Assembly: GCF_022808775.1 (NCBI RefSeq)
Contig: NZ_JAKZLA010000001.1
Location: 372,001 to 436,000 of the forward strand
Source: Geothrix terrae
GTDB taxonomy: Bacteria > Acidobacteriota > Holophagae > Holophagales > Holophagaceae
Reading direction: 5' to 3'
Length of the DNA: 64,000 nt
The notes under the pieces were generated by a model. That model was not told where the DNA came from. It ran no database searches and saw only the letters and a program-made list of their open reading frames with translations. Position numbers and translations under genes: made by a program. The first letter of the stretch is position 1; every line of letters starts with the position of its first letter. Below are positions 27,689 through 35,616 of the stretch, one piece after another.

Positions 27689-28601
27689 GGGACAGGTCCT
27701 TCAGGGCGGCGCGGGCGGTGCGCACATCGGCATCATGGGCCCAGAACAGGGCGGTGGTGCGCAGCAGCCAGCCCATCAGCCAGCCGTTGAGCAGGGTGAC
27801 AGCCAGCTGCAGGGCGAGGAACAGGCCGACGCGGAAGGGAGTTCCGCCTCCCATCCGCCAGGCCAGGACCAGGACCAGGAAGGGCAAGAGCGACCTCAGG
27901 GCCGCGCCGCCGAGGGAGAGGAGGCTCCATTGGACGGGGTGCGTCCACAGCCGCAGGAAACAGTCGGTCAGGTGGGCGCGGTAGCCGCGGGTCGGGCCGG
28001 CTGCGCGCCCCAGGCGGCAGAACCACCACTGGAGGTTCAGGGCCGCCACCGCCGCCATCCAGAGCAGGGGGCGGCCGAAGAAGGCGATCCAGCCCAGACC
28101 GTCGATTCCGAGGCCTCCAAGCCAGGTCAGGACGACGTCCCCGAGCCACGCGAGGAGGCCCACGGGAAGGAACCCGATGAGGACCGTGTCCAGCGCGCCC
28201 AGCAGCCAGGAGCCCAGGCGGGCCTTCAACCCCGCCCGCTCCGCTTGCATGCGCCAGCCGCACCATAGGACGATCACGAGCCCCAGGCCGAAGAGGTGCA
28301 CCGTCGGGGAGTTCGCCAGGCGGTGCTGAAGCCCGCCGTTCTCCCATAGCTCCCAGATGTCGCGGGCGCTGATGCGCTCGCCCCAGTGGCTGGGCAGGGC
28401 GCTCCAGCCGGCGGCCCGGCGCAGATGGCCGGCCCAGCCCAGCACGGGACCCAGGAGCACCAGCAACCACCCGATCATGAGGCCCCAGCCCCAGCGGCTG
28501 AAACCGCCGCGCAGGCCCAGGCGCAGGAAGCGCCAGGGGTCCCTGGGCGCGAGGGCGTCCTCCGCATGGATGGTGGTGGGGCGTTCCTCTGCTGGATCCA
28601 T
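27669..28601 (-). CDS. Polytopic membrane protein, unknown function
   Basis: About 310 residues with at least six hydrophobic segments (LMIGWLLVLLGPVLGWAG, LFGLGLVIVLWCGW, LIGFLPVGLLAWLGDVVLTW, LLWMAAVAALNLQWWF, LLPFLVLVLAWRM, LFLALQLAVTLLNGWLMG). Tryptophan content is high. No family motif is recognised. The ATG at 28601 is chosen; ATG 28625 or TTG 28628 are possible, and none has a good ribosome site. It is divergent from the trp operon and 3'-overlaps the nucleotidase C-domain gene. Confidence 0.7.
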   Translation of the reverse strand: MDPAEERPTTIHAEDALAPRDPWRFLRLGLRGGFSRWGWGLMIGWLLVLLGPVLGWAGHLRRAAGWSALPSHWGERISARDIWELWENGGLQHRLANSPTVHLFGLGLVIVLWCGWRMQAERAGLKARLGSWLLGALDTVLIGFLPVGLLAWLGDVVLTWLGGLGIDGLGWIAFFGRPLLWMAAVAALNLQWWFCRLGRAAGPTRGYRAHLTDCFLRLWTHPVQWSLLSLGGAALRSLLPFLVLVLAWRMGGGTPFRVGLFLALQLAVTLLNGWLMGWLLRTTALFWAHDADVRTARAALKDLSREAIAS

Positions 28602-28635
28602 GGCCGTCCGCAAGCAATCCTTCATCAAACCACAC

Positions 28636-28665
28636 TTGACAGGGCCTGCGCGGATGGGGTTTCAT
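28636..28665 (+). promoter_or_regulatory. Probable trp operon promoter
   Basis: A consensus -35 TTGACA (28636-28641) is followed after 18 bases by TTTCAT (28660-28665), a fair -10. A start site about seven bases further would fall at or next to the ATG of the leader peptide (28673), so the leader would be read from a leaderless message. Confidence 0.5.
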
Positions 28666-28672
28666 CGGTTTC

Positions 28673-28765
28673 ATGACGCTGTCCTTCCCGACCCTTCGCC
28701 AGGGCTTCCTTCAGGGGGCTTGGTGGTGGCGTGCGGGCTCGGACGGCTCCCTGTGCGAGGCCTAG
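28673..28765 (+). CDS. trpL: trp operon leader peptide
   Basis: This is a 30-codon frame with three consecutive tryptophan codons (TGG TGG TGG at 28721-28729, residues 17-19) and a TAG at 28763-28765. It lies between a TTGACA promoter element and a terminator, upstream of trpE. Ribosome stalling at the Trp codons when charged tRNA-Trp is scarce would free the downstream antiterminator. No Shine-Dalgarno sequence precedes it. The peptide itself has no further role that can be seen. Confidence 0.88.
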   Translation: MTLSFPTLRQGFLQGAWWWRAGSDGSLCEA

Positions 28766-28820
28766 CGGCCCACGCCAACCCGGACCTTCCGAGCCCGACC
28801 TTCCGGTCGGGCTTTTTCTT
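28735..28820 (+). terminator. trp attenuator: antiterminator/terminator switch
   Basis: The terminator is AGCCCGACC (28792-28800), loop TTCC, GGTCGGGCT (28805-28813), then a T-rich tract. The antiterminator forms when GGGCTCGG (28735-28742), six bases after the Trp codons, pairs with CCGAGCCC (28789-28796), which takes away the terminator's 5' arm. The placement matches classical ribosome-mediated attenuation. Confidence 0.88.
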
Positions 28821-28915
28821 TGATGTTCTCCGGTGGTTCCGCGCTTCGCGCACACCCCCGGACCCCCACACCCCATCCCGGCAAAGCCGGTCTGTGGTCT
28901 TCCAAGGTTTTCCTC

Positions 28916-30301
28916 ATGCACCTGATCCGCCACCCGCTTCCCGCGGACCTGCTCACGCCCCTCGCCGCCTACCTGGCCCTGCGCCCCGCTGGTGCCAGCC
29001 TGCTGCTGGAATCCTGCGACCAGGGCGAGCGGGTGGGCCGCCACAGCTTCGTGCTGCTGGAGGGCTCCGCCGAGTGCCGCCTGGACCCGCCGGCCCGGGG
29101 CTGGATCGAGTCTCTGCGGGCACTGGCCGGGCCACCGCCCGCGGGCACCGTCCATGATCCTGTCGCGGAACTGCCAGCTTTCAAGGTCCCCCTCCCCATC
29201 GGCGTGGGCTGCGCGGGCTACCTCGGTTTCGAGGCCGTGGGGGCCCTGGAGCCCACGCTCCCCCAGCCCGCCCGGGACAGCCTCGGCCTTCCCGGCCTCT
29301 GGGTGCGCCGCTTCGACACGGCCCTCGTCTTCGACCACCTGCACCAGGTGGCGGAACTCCAGACCCTGGACGCGGATCCGGAGGCGGGGTCCCGCCGCCT
29401 CCGCCGCCTCCGGGCCCAGCTCCTGGCGGGTGTCCGCGATCCAGGTTCCGCCAAGCCGGCTCCGCGGGTGGCCGCCCAGGTGGCCCGTGAAGCCTACGAA
29501 GGCATGGTCCGCACCGCCCAGGAGCGGATCCTGGATGGCGACGTCTACCAGCTCGTGCCCAGCCAGCGGTTCCGCATCGAGGACCCGCCCCCGCCCCTGG
29601 AAGCCTACCGCCGCCTCCGCCGCTTGAATCCCAGCCCCTACGGCTTCCTGCTGGAGTGGGGGGACTTCTCCCTGGTGGGCGCCTCGCCGGAGATGCTGGT
29701 GCGCGTGCAGGACGGCGAGGCCGAGACCCTCCCCATCGCGGGCACCGTGCCCCGCGGCGAGAGCGCCGAGGAGGATGCCGCGCTGTTCGAGGCCCTGAAG
29801 CGCGACCCCAAGGAGCTGGCCGAGCACCAGATGCTGGTGGACCTGGCCCGCAACGATCTGGGCCGCGTGGCCGTTCCCGGCGGCGTCCGGGTGGAGAAGC
29901 CCCTCGCCCTCCAGCGCACGAGCCACGTGCTGCATCTCACCACCACCGTGAAGGCGAACCTGCGGGAGGGCGTGGATGCCCTGGACGTGCTGGCGGCGGC
30001 CTTCCCGGCGGGCACCGTGAGCGGCGCCCCCAAGCTGCGCGCCTGTCAGCGCATCGCGGAACTGGAAGGGGAGATGCGCGGGCCCTACGGCGGCGTGCTG
30101 CTGCGCCTCGGGGCGGATGGCGCCCTGGACACGGCCCTCATCCTGCGCACGGCGGTCTATGCGGGCGGTGTCGCCCACATCCAGGCCGGCGCCGGCGTGG
30201 TACGGGCCTCCAAGCCCGAGTCCGAGTACTTCGAGACCCTGCACAAGCTGGGCGCCATCGCCCAGGCCCTCGGTGTCCAGCTGCCCGGAGCCTCCCGATG
30301 A
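28916..30301 (+). CDS. trpE: Anthranilate synthase component I
   Basis: It converts chorismate to anthranilate with ammonia supplied by TrpG. The 461-residue chain has the C-terminal chorismate-binding domain with RILDGDVYQLVPSQRF, YGFLLEWGDFSLVGASPEML, LPIAGTVPRG, ELAEHQMLVDLARNDLGRV and FPAGTVSGAPKLRA. The N-terminal region carries the LLESCDQGERVGRHSF motif that forms the tryptophan feedback site. The start at 28916 (MHLIRHPLP) follows the attenuator; the frame is open further upstream into the leader but that part is not TrpE. The stop overlaps the first copy of the duplicated trpG start. Confidence 0.96.
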   Translation: MHLIRHPLPADLLTPLAAYLALRPAGASLLLESCDQGERVGRHSFVLLEGSAECRLDPPARGWIESLRALAGPPPAGTVHDPVAELPAFKVPLPIGVGCAGYLGFEAVGALEPTLPQPARDSLGLPGLWVRRFDTALVFDHLHQVAELQTLDADPEAGSRRLRRLRAQLLAGVRDPGSAKPAPRVAAQVAREAYEGMVRTAQERILDGDVYQLVPSQRFRIEDPPPPLEAYRRLRRLNPSPYGFLLEWGDFSLVGASPEMLVRVQDGEAETLPIAGTVPRGESAEEDAALFEALKRDPKELAEHQMLVDLARNDLGRVAVPGGVRVEKPLALQRTSHVLHLTTTVKANLREGVDALDVLAAAFPAGTVSGAPKLRACQRIAELEGEMRGPYGGVLLRLGADGALDTALILRTAVYAGGVAHIQAGAGVVRASKPESEYFETLHKLGAIAQALGVQLPGASR

Positions 30302-30423
30302 TCCTCCTCATCGATGTCCCGACTCTGCGCGAGCAGGGCGCAGCCCAAGCGCGCAGGAGCGGCGCGGAGGAGCGCCGCGATAGGAGGGAGAGGGCATCGG
30401 CTCCCGAGCGGAGGTTGGCATGA
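30298..30423 (+). CDS. 41-residue frame created by the insertion between trpE and trpG
   Basis: It starts at the ATG that overlaps the trpE stop (ATGA) and reads the first residues of TrpG (MILLID). It then continues through the inserted sequence as an Arg/Glu/Ala-rich tail and stops at a TGA overlapping the current trpG ATG. It is probably translated because the original trpG start signal lies in front. It could keep ribosomes coupled between trpE and trpG. The peptide has no recognised function. Confidence 0.45.
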   Translation: MILLIDVPTLREQGAAQARRSGAEERRDRRERASAPERRLA

Positions 30424-30438
30424 TCCTCCTCATCGATG
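30298..30438. mobile_element. Small insertion element with 19-bp direct repeats between trpE and trpG
   Basis: The sequence ATGATCCTCCTCATCGATG occurs at 30298-30316 and again at 30420-30438, where it begins trpG. Between the copies lie 103 bases rich in hairpins, for example CTGCGC...GCGCAG and GCGGCGC...GCGCCGC. Removing one repeat plus the insert restores a perfect trpE-trpG ATGA overlap, the same junction used at trpG-D, D-C and C-F. This points to a recent insertion with target duplication, or a templated duplication. Confidence 0.75.
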
Positions 30439-30998
30439 CCCTGGATTCCTTCACCTACAACCTGGTGCAGGCCTTCGAGACGTTGGGCGCTCCCGTGAAG
30501 GTCGTCCGCCACGACGCCATCACCCTCGACGAGGCCCGGGCCCTCCGGCCCGAGGCGGTGGTGCTGTCGCCGGGCCCCGGCCACCCCACCGAGAGCCCGG
30601 CCCACATGGCCCTGGCGGGCTCGGATTGGGGCATTCCCATGCTCGGCGTCTGCCTGGGCCACCAGGCCCTGGCTGCGGCCAGCGGCGGCCGGGTGGTCCG
30701 GGCCCTCGAGCCCCTCCACGGCGAGGCCACTCCGCTGGAGCACGAGGGCGACGGTCTCTTCCGGGGCCTGCCTCAAGGTCTCTCCGTGGGCCGCTACCAC
30801 AGCCTGATCGCGGATCCTGCCGCGCTCCCCGGCTGCTGGCGTGTCACGGGCCGCAGCCCCGGCGGAGAAATCATGGCCATGGCCCACCGGCATCTGCCCC
30901 GCTGGGGCGTGCAGTTCCACCCTGAAAGCATCCTCACGCCGGACGGCCCGGCCATGCTCGCGAACTTCCTCCGCCTCGCCAAGGAATCCCACCGATGA
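30420..30998 (+). CDS. trpG: Anthranilate synthase component II, glutamine amidotransferase
   Basis: It supplies ammonia from glutamine to TrpE. This is a class I amidotransferase of 192 residues. The oxyanion region is LSPGPGHPTE, the nucleophile cysteine is in GVCLGHQAL, and the catalytic His/Glu pair is in GVQFHPESI. SVGRYHSLIA is the usual internal family block. There is no C-terminal TrpD fusion. It overlaps trpD by four bases. Its original start signal has been moved 122 bases downstream of trpE by the insertion described separately. Confidence 0.96.
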   Translation: MILLIDALDSFTYNLVQAFETLGAPVKVVRHDAITLDEARALRPEAVVLSPGPGHPTESPAHMALAGSDWGIPMLGVCLGHQALAAASGGRVVRALEPLHGEATPLEHEGDGLFRGLPQGLSVGRYHSLIADPAALPGCWRVTGRSPGGEIMAMAHRHLPRWGVQFHPESILTPDGPAMLANFLRLAKESHR

Positions 30999-32029
30999 CC
31001 CTGCTCACCACCCACAACCCCATCCGCCCGCTGCCCGAGGCCACGGCGTCGGAGCTCATGCGCATCTTCATCGACCAGGGCACGGACGCCCTGCTGGTGG
31101 GAGCCTGCCTGGCCCTCCTGGCCCAGCGGGTGCCCGAGGCCCATGAGCTGGCAGCCTTTGCCGATGCCCTTTCGGAGGTCGCCGTGTCCTTCCCCCAGGT
31201 GCCCGACGGCGCCATCGACGTGGTGGGCACGGGCGGCGATGGCGCTTCCACCGCCAACCTCAGCACCCTCACGGCGCTGTTCCTCCCGACCCTCGGCGTA
31301 CCCGTGGTGAAACACGGGAACCGCGCCGCCACAGGTGTCTGCGGCAGCGCGGACCTGATGGAGGCCCTGGGCTACGATCTGGCCCGCCCCAGCGCCGACC
31401 TTTCCCAGGACCTGAAGGCCCACCGCTTCGCCTTCCTCTTCGCCCCGGCCTACCACCCGCTCATGGGCCGCCTGCGGGAGATCCGCCGTCGCCTGGGCAT
31501 CCCCACGATCTTCAACCTGCTGGGCCCGCTCATCAATCCGGCGAACCCGCCGCTGCAGCTGCTGGGTGTGGCCCGGGAGGATCTGCTGGCGCCCATGGCC
31601 GGGGCCCTGGCCCGGCGGCCGACGCTGCGGCGGGCCTTCGTGATCCACGGCAAGGACGCGGAGGGGAAGGGCCTCGACGAAGCCTCCATCGAAGGCCCCA
31701 CGACGATCCTGGCGGTCACCGATGGCCGGGTCCGGGCGCCTCAGGTGCTCGTCCCCCGGGAGCTGGGCATCACCCAACCCGGCCGCCACGCCCTGCGCGT
31801 GGCAAGCCGGGCCGAAGCCCTGACCGTGGCCCGGGGGATTTTCGCTGGCGCCGGCCACGTGGACTTCCGGCCCGCCGTGGCAGACGCCGTGGCCCTCCAG
31901 GCGGCCCTGGGACTGGCCCTGCATCGCGACGGCTCGCTGGAGGGTGTGGACGCCAGCTTCCGCGAGATGCGGAGCGCCCTCGACGGCGGCTTCGTCCCGC
32001 CCTTTTCCGTGGCGGGGGTGAACCCATGA
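30995..32029 (+). CDS. trpD: Anthranilate phosphoribosyltransferase
   Basis: It transfers phosphoribose from PRPP to anthranilate. At 344 residues it is a standard length. The glycine-rich PRPP site is VVGTGGDGASTANLST, then VVKHGNRAATGVCGSADLMEALG is the anthranilate/PRPP block, and FLFAPAYHPLMGRLREIRRRLG and TIFNLLGPLINPA follow. Overlaps of four bases at both ends couple it to trpG and trpC. Confidence 0.97.
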   Translation: MTLLTTHNPIRPLPEATASELMRIFIDQGTDALLVGACLALLAQRVPEAHELAAFADALSEVAVSFPQVPDGAIDVVGTGGDGASTANLSTLTALFLPTLGVPVVKHGNRAATGVCGSADLMEALGYDLARPSADLSQDLKAHRFAFLFAPAYHPLMGRLREIRRRLGIPTIFNLLGPLINPANPPLQLLGVAREDLLAPMAGALARRPTLRRAFVIHGKDAEGKGLDEASIEGPTTILAVTDGRVRAPQVLVPRELGITQPGRHALRVASRAEALTVARGIFAGAGHVDFRPAVADAVALQAALGLALHRDGSLEGVDASFREMRSALDGGFVPPFSVAGVNP

Positions 32030-32874
32030 GCGCCCTCCCGGATCCCGCCTCCCTGGTGCGTGGTACCGGCCTGCCGAAGAGTTCGCACCTCCAGCGGGTG
32101 CTGATGTCCGAGCTGGCCCGCCTGTCCTCGACGGGGACCGTGGCGGGGCCTGTGGCGGCGCCCGCCCGGGTCCGCCTGGACGGTCCCGGTCCCTTCGAAT
32201 CGGCCCTGCGCCGGGATGCCGCGGCCCGGGGTGGCGCCGTCATCGCCGAGTACAAGCAGGCCTCGCCTTCCCTTGGCCCCTTCGCCGCCGGCACACCGCT
32301 GCAGGCCCAGCTCCAGGCCTACCGGGAAGGCGGCGCGGCGGCCTTTTCCATCCTGGCGGAACCGACCTACTTCCGCGGGGCGGCCGCCCACCTGACCGCC
32401 GCGGCGGCCTTCGGCATGCCGCGGCTCTACAAGGGCTTCGTCATCTCCGAGTCCCAGCTCGCGGAGGCTGAAGCCTGCGGCGCGGAGGCGGTGCTGCTCA
32501 TCGTCCGGGTGCTGAAGGACCACACGGCCGCCTTCCTGGAAGTGGCCCGTCGACGGGGGCTGGAGGCCCTCGTGGAGCTGCACGACCTCACGGAGGTGCC
32601 TTTCGCCCAGGAGGCCGGGGCCCGCATGGTGGGCATCAATGCCCGGGACCTCTCCACCTTCACCCTAGGGGAGCCCACCGCCGCGCCCCTGCGCAAGGCC
32701 TTCCCGGAGGCGGTGCTGGTGCGCGAATCGGGCCTCGCCACACCCGAGGACGCCCAGGTCTCGCTGCGGGCGGGTTTCGACGCCGTGCTCATCGGCGAGG
32801 CGCTCATGCGCAGCCCGGATCCCAAGGGGTTCCTGGAACGCGTCTTCGCGGACCTCCGCCAGGAGGCCCGATGA
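32026..32874 (+). CDS. trpC: Indole-3-glycerol phosphate synthase
   Basis: It cyclises carboxyphenylaminodeoxyribulose phosphate to indoleglycerol phosphate. The (beta/alpha)8 barrel of 282 residues shows IAEYKQASPSLGPF (catalytic lysine segment), SILAEPTYFRGAAAHL, LYKGFVIS, LLIVRVLKD, LVELHDLTEV, VGINARDLSTF and LVRESGLATPED. It is monofunctional, with trpF encoded separately just downstream (four-base overlap). Confidence 0.97.
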   Translation: MSALPDPASLVRGTGLPKSSHLQRVLMSELARLSSTGTVAGPVAAPARVRLDGPGPFESALRRDAAARGGAVIAEYKQASPSLGPFAAGTPLQAQLQAYREGGAAAFSILAEPTYFRGAAAHLTAAAAFGMPRLYKGFVISESQLAEAEACGAEAVLLIVRVLKDHTAAFLEVARRRGLEALVELHDLTEVPFAQEAGARMVGINARDLSTFTLGEPTAAPLRKAFPEAVLVRESGLATPEDAQVSLRAGFDAVLIGEALMRSPDPKGFLERVFADLRQEAR

Positions 32875-33509
32875 GCCTTCTGGCCAAGGTCTGCGGCCTC
32901 GTCCAGGCCGAGGACGCGGCCTTCGCCGCGGGGCAGGGCGCGGATCTGCTGGGCTTCGTGTGCCACCCTCCCAGTCCGCGCCACTGTGCGGATCTGTCCG
33001 TGGCCGGGCCGTTCCTGGGCTGGGCGGTCCTCGTGATGGTCGCGGATCATGTGGAGACCATGCTCGAGATGGCCCGCCGCCACGGTTTCCGGCGGGTCCA
33101 GCCCTACCTGCCGGCGTCCGGACGGGAGCGGGGTGTCGCTTCGCTGCGCGAGGCCGGCCTTGCCGTCCTGCTGCCCTGGGCCGACGAGCCAGGCCAGGTC
33201 CCGATACCCGCGGATCTCTACCTGTGGGAGCCCAGTGCCATGCAGACGGGTGTGGCGGGAGGTTCGGGACAGGGCCATGCCATGGCCTTCCCGCCGCCAG
33301 GGCCCTACCTGCTGGCGGGGGGGCTGGACGGCGCCAACCTGCCGGGCCGGGCCGCCGCGCTTCCGCCCCTCGCCCGGGCCGCTCTGCGGGGCTTCGACGC
33401 CGCGAGCCGGCTGGAAGCCGGGCCCGGCCGGAAGGATCCAGCGAAAGTGGCCGCCTTCGTGACGGCCGTGAGACAGGAATCACGGGCAGGAAAGGGAACC
33501 CATGACTGA
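32871..33509 (+). CDS. trpF: Phosphoribosylanthranilate isomerase
   Basis: It catalyses the Amadori rearrangement before TrpC in the tryptophan pathway. This is a 212-residue TIM barrel. The catalytic cysteine is in AKVCGLVQAEDA, followed by GADLLGFVCHPPSPRHC, and the phosphate-site block is YLLAGGLDGANL. The catalytic aspartate is in RGFDAASRLEAGPGRKD. The sequence is divergent in its middle but order and position in the operon settle the call. It overlaps trpB by eight bases. Confidence 0.94.
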   Translation: MSLLAKVCGLVQAEDAAFAAGQGADLLGFVCHPPSPRHCADLSVAGPFLGWAVLVMVADHVETMLEMARRHGFRRVQPYLPASGRERGVASLREAGLAVLLPWADEPGQVPIPADLYLWEPSAMQTGVAGGSGQGHAMAFPPPGPYLLAGGLDGANLPGRAAALPPLARAALRGFDAASRLEAGPGRKDPAKVAAFVTAVRQESRAGKGTHD

Positions 33510-34686
33510 TGCATTCGCGCTTCCCACGCGCTTTGGCGCCGAGTCCCTCGGGGGCTGCTACGCCCCGGAGACGCTCATGCAGCCTCTGCTGGACCTGGAG
33601 GCCGCCTTCCGCTCGGCCCTCGCCGACCCGGCGTTCCAGGCGGAGTTGAAGGCCGAGCTGCGCCACTTCGTGGGCCGTCCCACACCCCTGATGGCCGCCC
33701 CGCGTTTGGCGGCGGAGCTGGGACTCAAGGCCCTCTACCTCAAGCGGGAGGACCTCACCCACACCGGCGCCCACAAGATCAACAACGCCCTGGCCCAGGC
33801 CCTGCTGGCCCGGCGCATGGGCAAGGCGGAGATCATCGCCGAGACCGGTGCGGGCCAGCATGGCGTGGCCACGGCCGCGGCCTGCGCGCGGCTGGGCCTC
33901 TCCTGCACGGTGTACATGGGCGTCACGGACATGGCCCGCCAGGCTCCGAATGTGGCCCGCATGCGGCTCTTCGGCACCAAGGTCGTGCCCGTGGAGGCGG
34001 GGCAGGGCACCCTCAAGGAGGCCGTGAACGAGGCCCTGCGTGCCTGGGCGGGCCGCTGCGACCACGCCCACTACATCCTGGGCTCGGCCCTGGGACCGCA
34101 TCCATTCCCGACGCTGGTGCGAACCTTCCAGACGGTCATCGGCGAGGAGGCCCGGTCCCAGGTGCAGGAGCAGGCCGGGGCTCTGCCCGAAGCCGTGGTT
34201 GCCTGCGCCGGCGGTGGCAGCAATGGCCTGGGCCTGCTGGTGCCCTTCCTGGGTGATCCCCTGCGGCGCCTCGCCGTGGAGGCCGGCGGCCACGGCCGCG
34301 CTCTCGGCGAACACGCCGCGCGGCTGGACGGCGGCCGCATGGGCGTGCTCCACGGCTGCAAGACCCTGCTGCTGCAGGATGCGCACGGTCGCACGGCCGA
34401 GACCGCCAGCATCAGCGCGGGTCTGGACTATCCGGCCCTGGGTCCGGAACTGGCCGCTCTCGCGCTGGATGGGCAGGTTGAGGTGCGCCGCGCCTCCGAC
34501 GATGAGGCCCTCGCCGGGGCCCGGCTGCTCTGCGAACGCGAGGGCATCCTGCCGGCCCTGGAAAGCAGCCATGCCCTGGCCGCGCTGCCCGCCCTCGCCG
34601 CCGAGGGCGTCGCCACAGTGCTGCTGGGCCTCAGCGGCCGCGGCGACAAGGACCTGTCCACCTACCAGTCGCGCCTGGAGATCTGA
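33502..34686 (+). CDS. trpB: Tryptophan synthase beta chain
   Basis: It joins indole and serine using pyridoxal phosphate. It has 394 residues. The PLP lysine is in REDLTHTGAHKINNAL, the catalytic glutamate in AETGAGQHGVATA and the phosphate loop in CAGGGSNGLGLL. The C-terminal SGRGDKDLSTY motif is complete. It is preceded by AAAGGGAACCC and followed within one base by the trpA start region, so TrpA2B2 assembly is supported. Confidence 0.98.
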   Translation: MTDAFALPTRFGAESLGGCYAPETLMQPLLDLEAAFRSALADPAFQAELKAELRHFVGRPTPLMAAPRLAAELGLKALYLKREDLTHTGAHKINNALAQALLARRMGKAEIIAETGAGQHGVATAAACARLGLSCTVYMGVTDMARQAPNVARMRLFGTKVVPVEAGQGTLKEAVNEALRAWAGRCDHAHYILGSALGPHPFPTLVRTFQTVIGEEARSQVQEQAGALPEAVVACAGGGSNGLGLLVPFLGDPLRRLAVEAGGHGRALGEHAARLDGGRMGVLHGCKTLLLQDAHGRTAETASISAGLDYPALGPELAALALDGQVEVRRASDDEALAGARLLCEREGILPALESSHALAALPALAAEGVATVLLGLSGRGDKDLSTYQSRLEI

Positions 34687-34687
34687 C

Positions 34688-35479
34688 ATGAACCCTCTCC
34701 TTCCATTCCTGATGGCGGGCGATCCCAGCCTTGAAGCTCTGCCAGCCCAGCTCTCCGAGGCCAGATCCCTCGGCATCGAAGCTCTGGAACTGGGCCTGCC
34801 CCATTCGGATCCCATCGCCGACGGTCCCGTACTCCAGGGGGCGGCGCACCGCGCCATCGGACGCGGGGCTACGCCGACCCGGGTGCTGCAGGCCTTGGCG
34901 GGCCTTACGGGCAGCCCTGATCTCATCCTGTTCACCTACCTGAACCCGCTGCTCCAGATCGGCGCAGAACGGCTGAAAATGCTGCTGGCCCCCACACCGG
35001 TGAAGGCCCTGCTCGTGGTGGACCTGCCTTTCGGGGAGGAGCCGACCTTCGAGGCGGCCCTGCGTGAAGCCGGCTATCCCATGGTGCCGCTGCTGGCGCC
35101 CACCACCACGCTGGACCGGGCCCGACAGGTGCTGGCGGCGCGCCCGGATCCCGGGCCGGCCGCGCCCTTCGCGCAGCGCTTCGCCTACGTGGTGGCCCGC
35201 CTGGGCGTCACGGGCGAGGGGCAAGACGCAGGGCAAGACGCGGCGCAAGGCACGACGCAGGGCGCAGACCTAACGCCCGTGCGCGAGCGCGTGACCCAGC
35301 TGCGGAGCATCTCGGGCCGACCCCTGGCCGTGGGCTTCGGACTCTCGGATGCCGCCAGCCTGGCGACGGTGCGCGCGATGGGCGCCACCCCGGTCGTGGG
35401 ATCCGCCCTGGTGCGGGAGCTGGCCCAGGGGAAGGGCCTGTCGGCGTGCCTCACTCCGCTCATGGATGGTGACCTATAG
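34688..35479 (+). CDS. trpA: Tryptophan synthase alpha chain with an expanded loop 6
   Basis: It cleaves indoleglycerol phosphate to indole and glyceraldehyde 3-phosphate. It has 263 residues. The catalytic glutamate and aspartate are in ALELGLPHSDPIADGP. The block AYVVARLGVTG corresponds to the mobile loop 6 anchor. It is followed by an inserted GQDAGQDAAQGTTQGAD run before normal sequence resumes at RSISGRPLAVGFGLS. The DNA for this run (about 35214-35272) is an imperfect 12-base tandem repeat. Loop 6 closes the active site in this family, so the insert may affect channeling. The start at 34688 follows the trpB stop by one base. Confidence 0.95.
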   Translation: MNPLLPFLMAGDPSLEALPAQLSEARSLGIEALELGLPHSDPIADGPVLQGAAHRAIGRGATPTRVLQALAGLTGSPDLILFTYLNPLLQIGAERLKMLLAPTPVKALLVVDLPFGEEPTFEAALREAGYPMVPLLAPTTTLDRARQVLAARPDPGPAAPFAQRFAYVVARLGVTGEGQDAGQDAAQGTTQGADLTPVRERVTQLRSISGRPLAVGFGLSDAASLATVRAMGATPVVGSALVRELAQGKGLSACLTPLMDGDL

Positions 35480-35516
35480 GTCGCGATCCTTCCTTAGGGT
35501 AGGCTCTCGGGAGTGA

Positions 35517-35544
35517 TTGCAGGTCTGCATCGATTTGGTATTGT
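35517..35544 (+). promoter_or_regulatory. Possible ompP1 promoter
   Basis: TTGCAG (35517-35522) and TATTGT (35539-35544) are 16 bases apart in the 137-base gap after trpA. The match is moderate. A TAGGAG ribosome site precedes both a four-codon frame (35609-35620) and the gene start at 35617, which overlap by ATGA. Confidence 0.3.
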
Positions 35545-35616
35545 GGTCCATCTTCCACCTTCGGAATCGGCTGCCAACAGCCACCCACCCCACCCGGGAT
35601 TAGGAGCCATGCGCCC

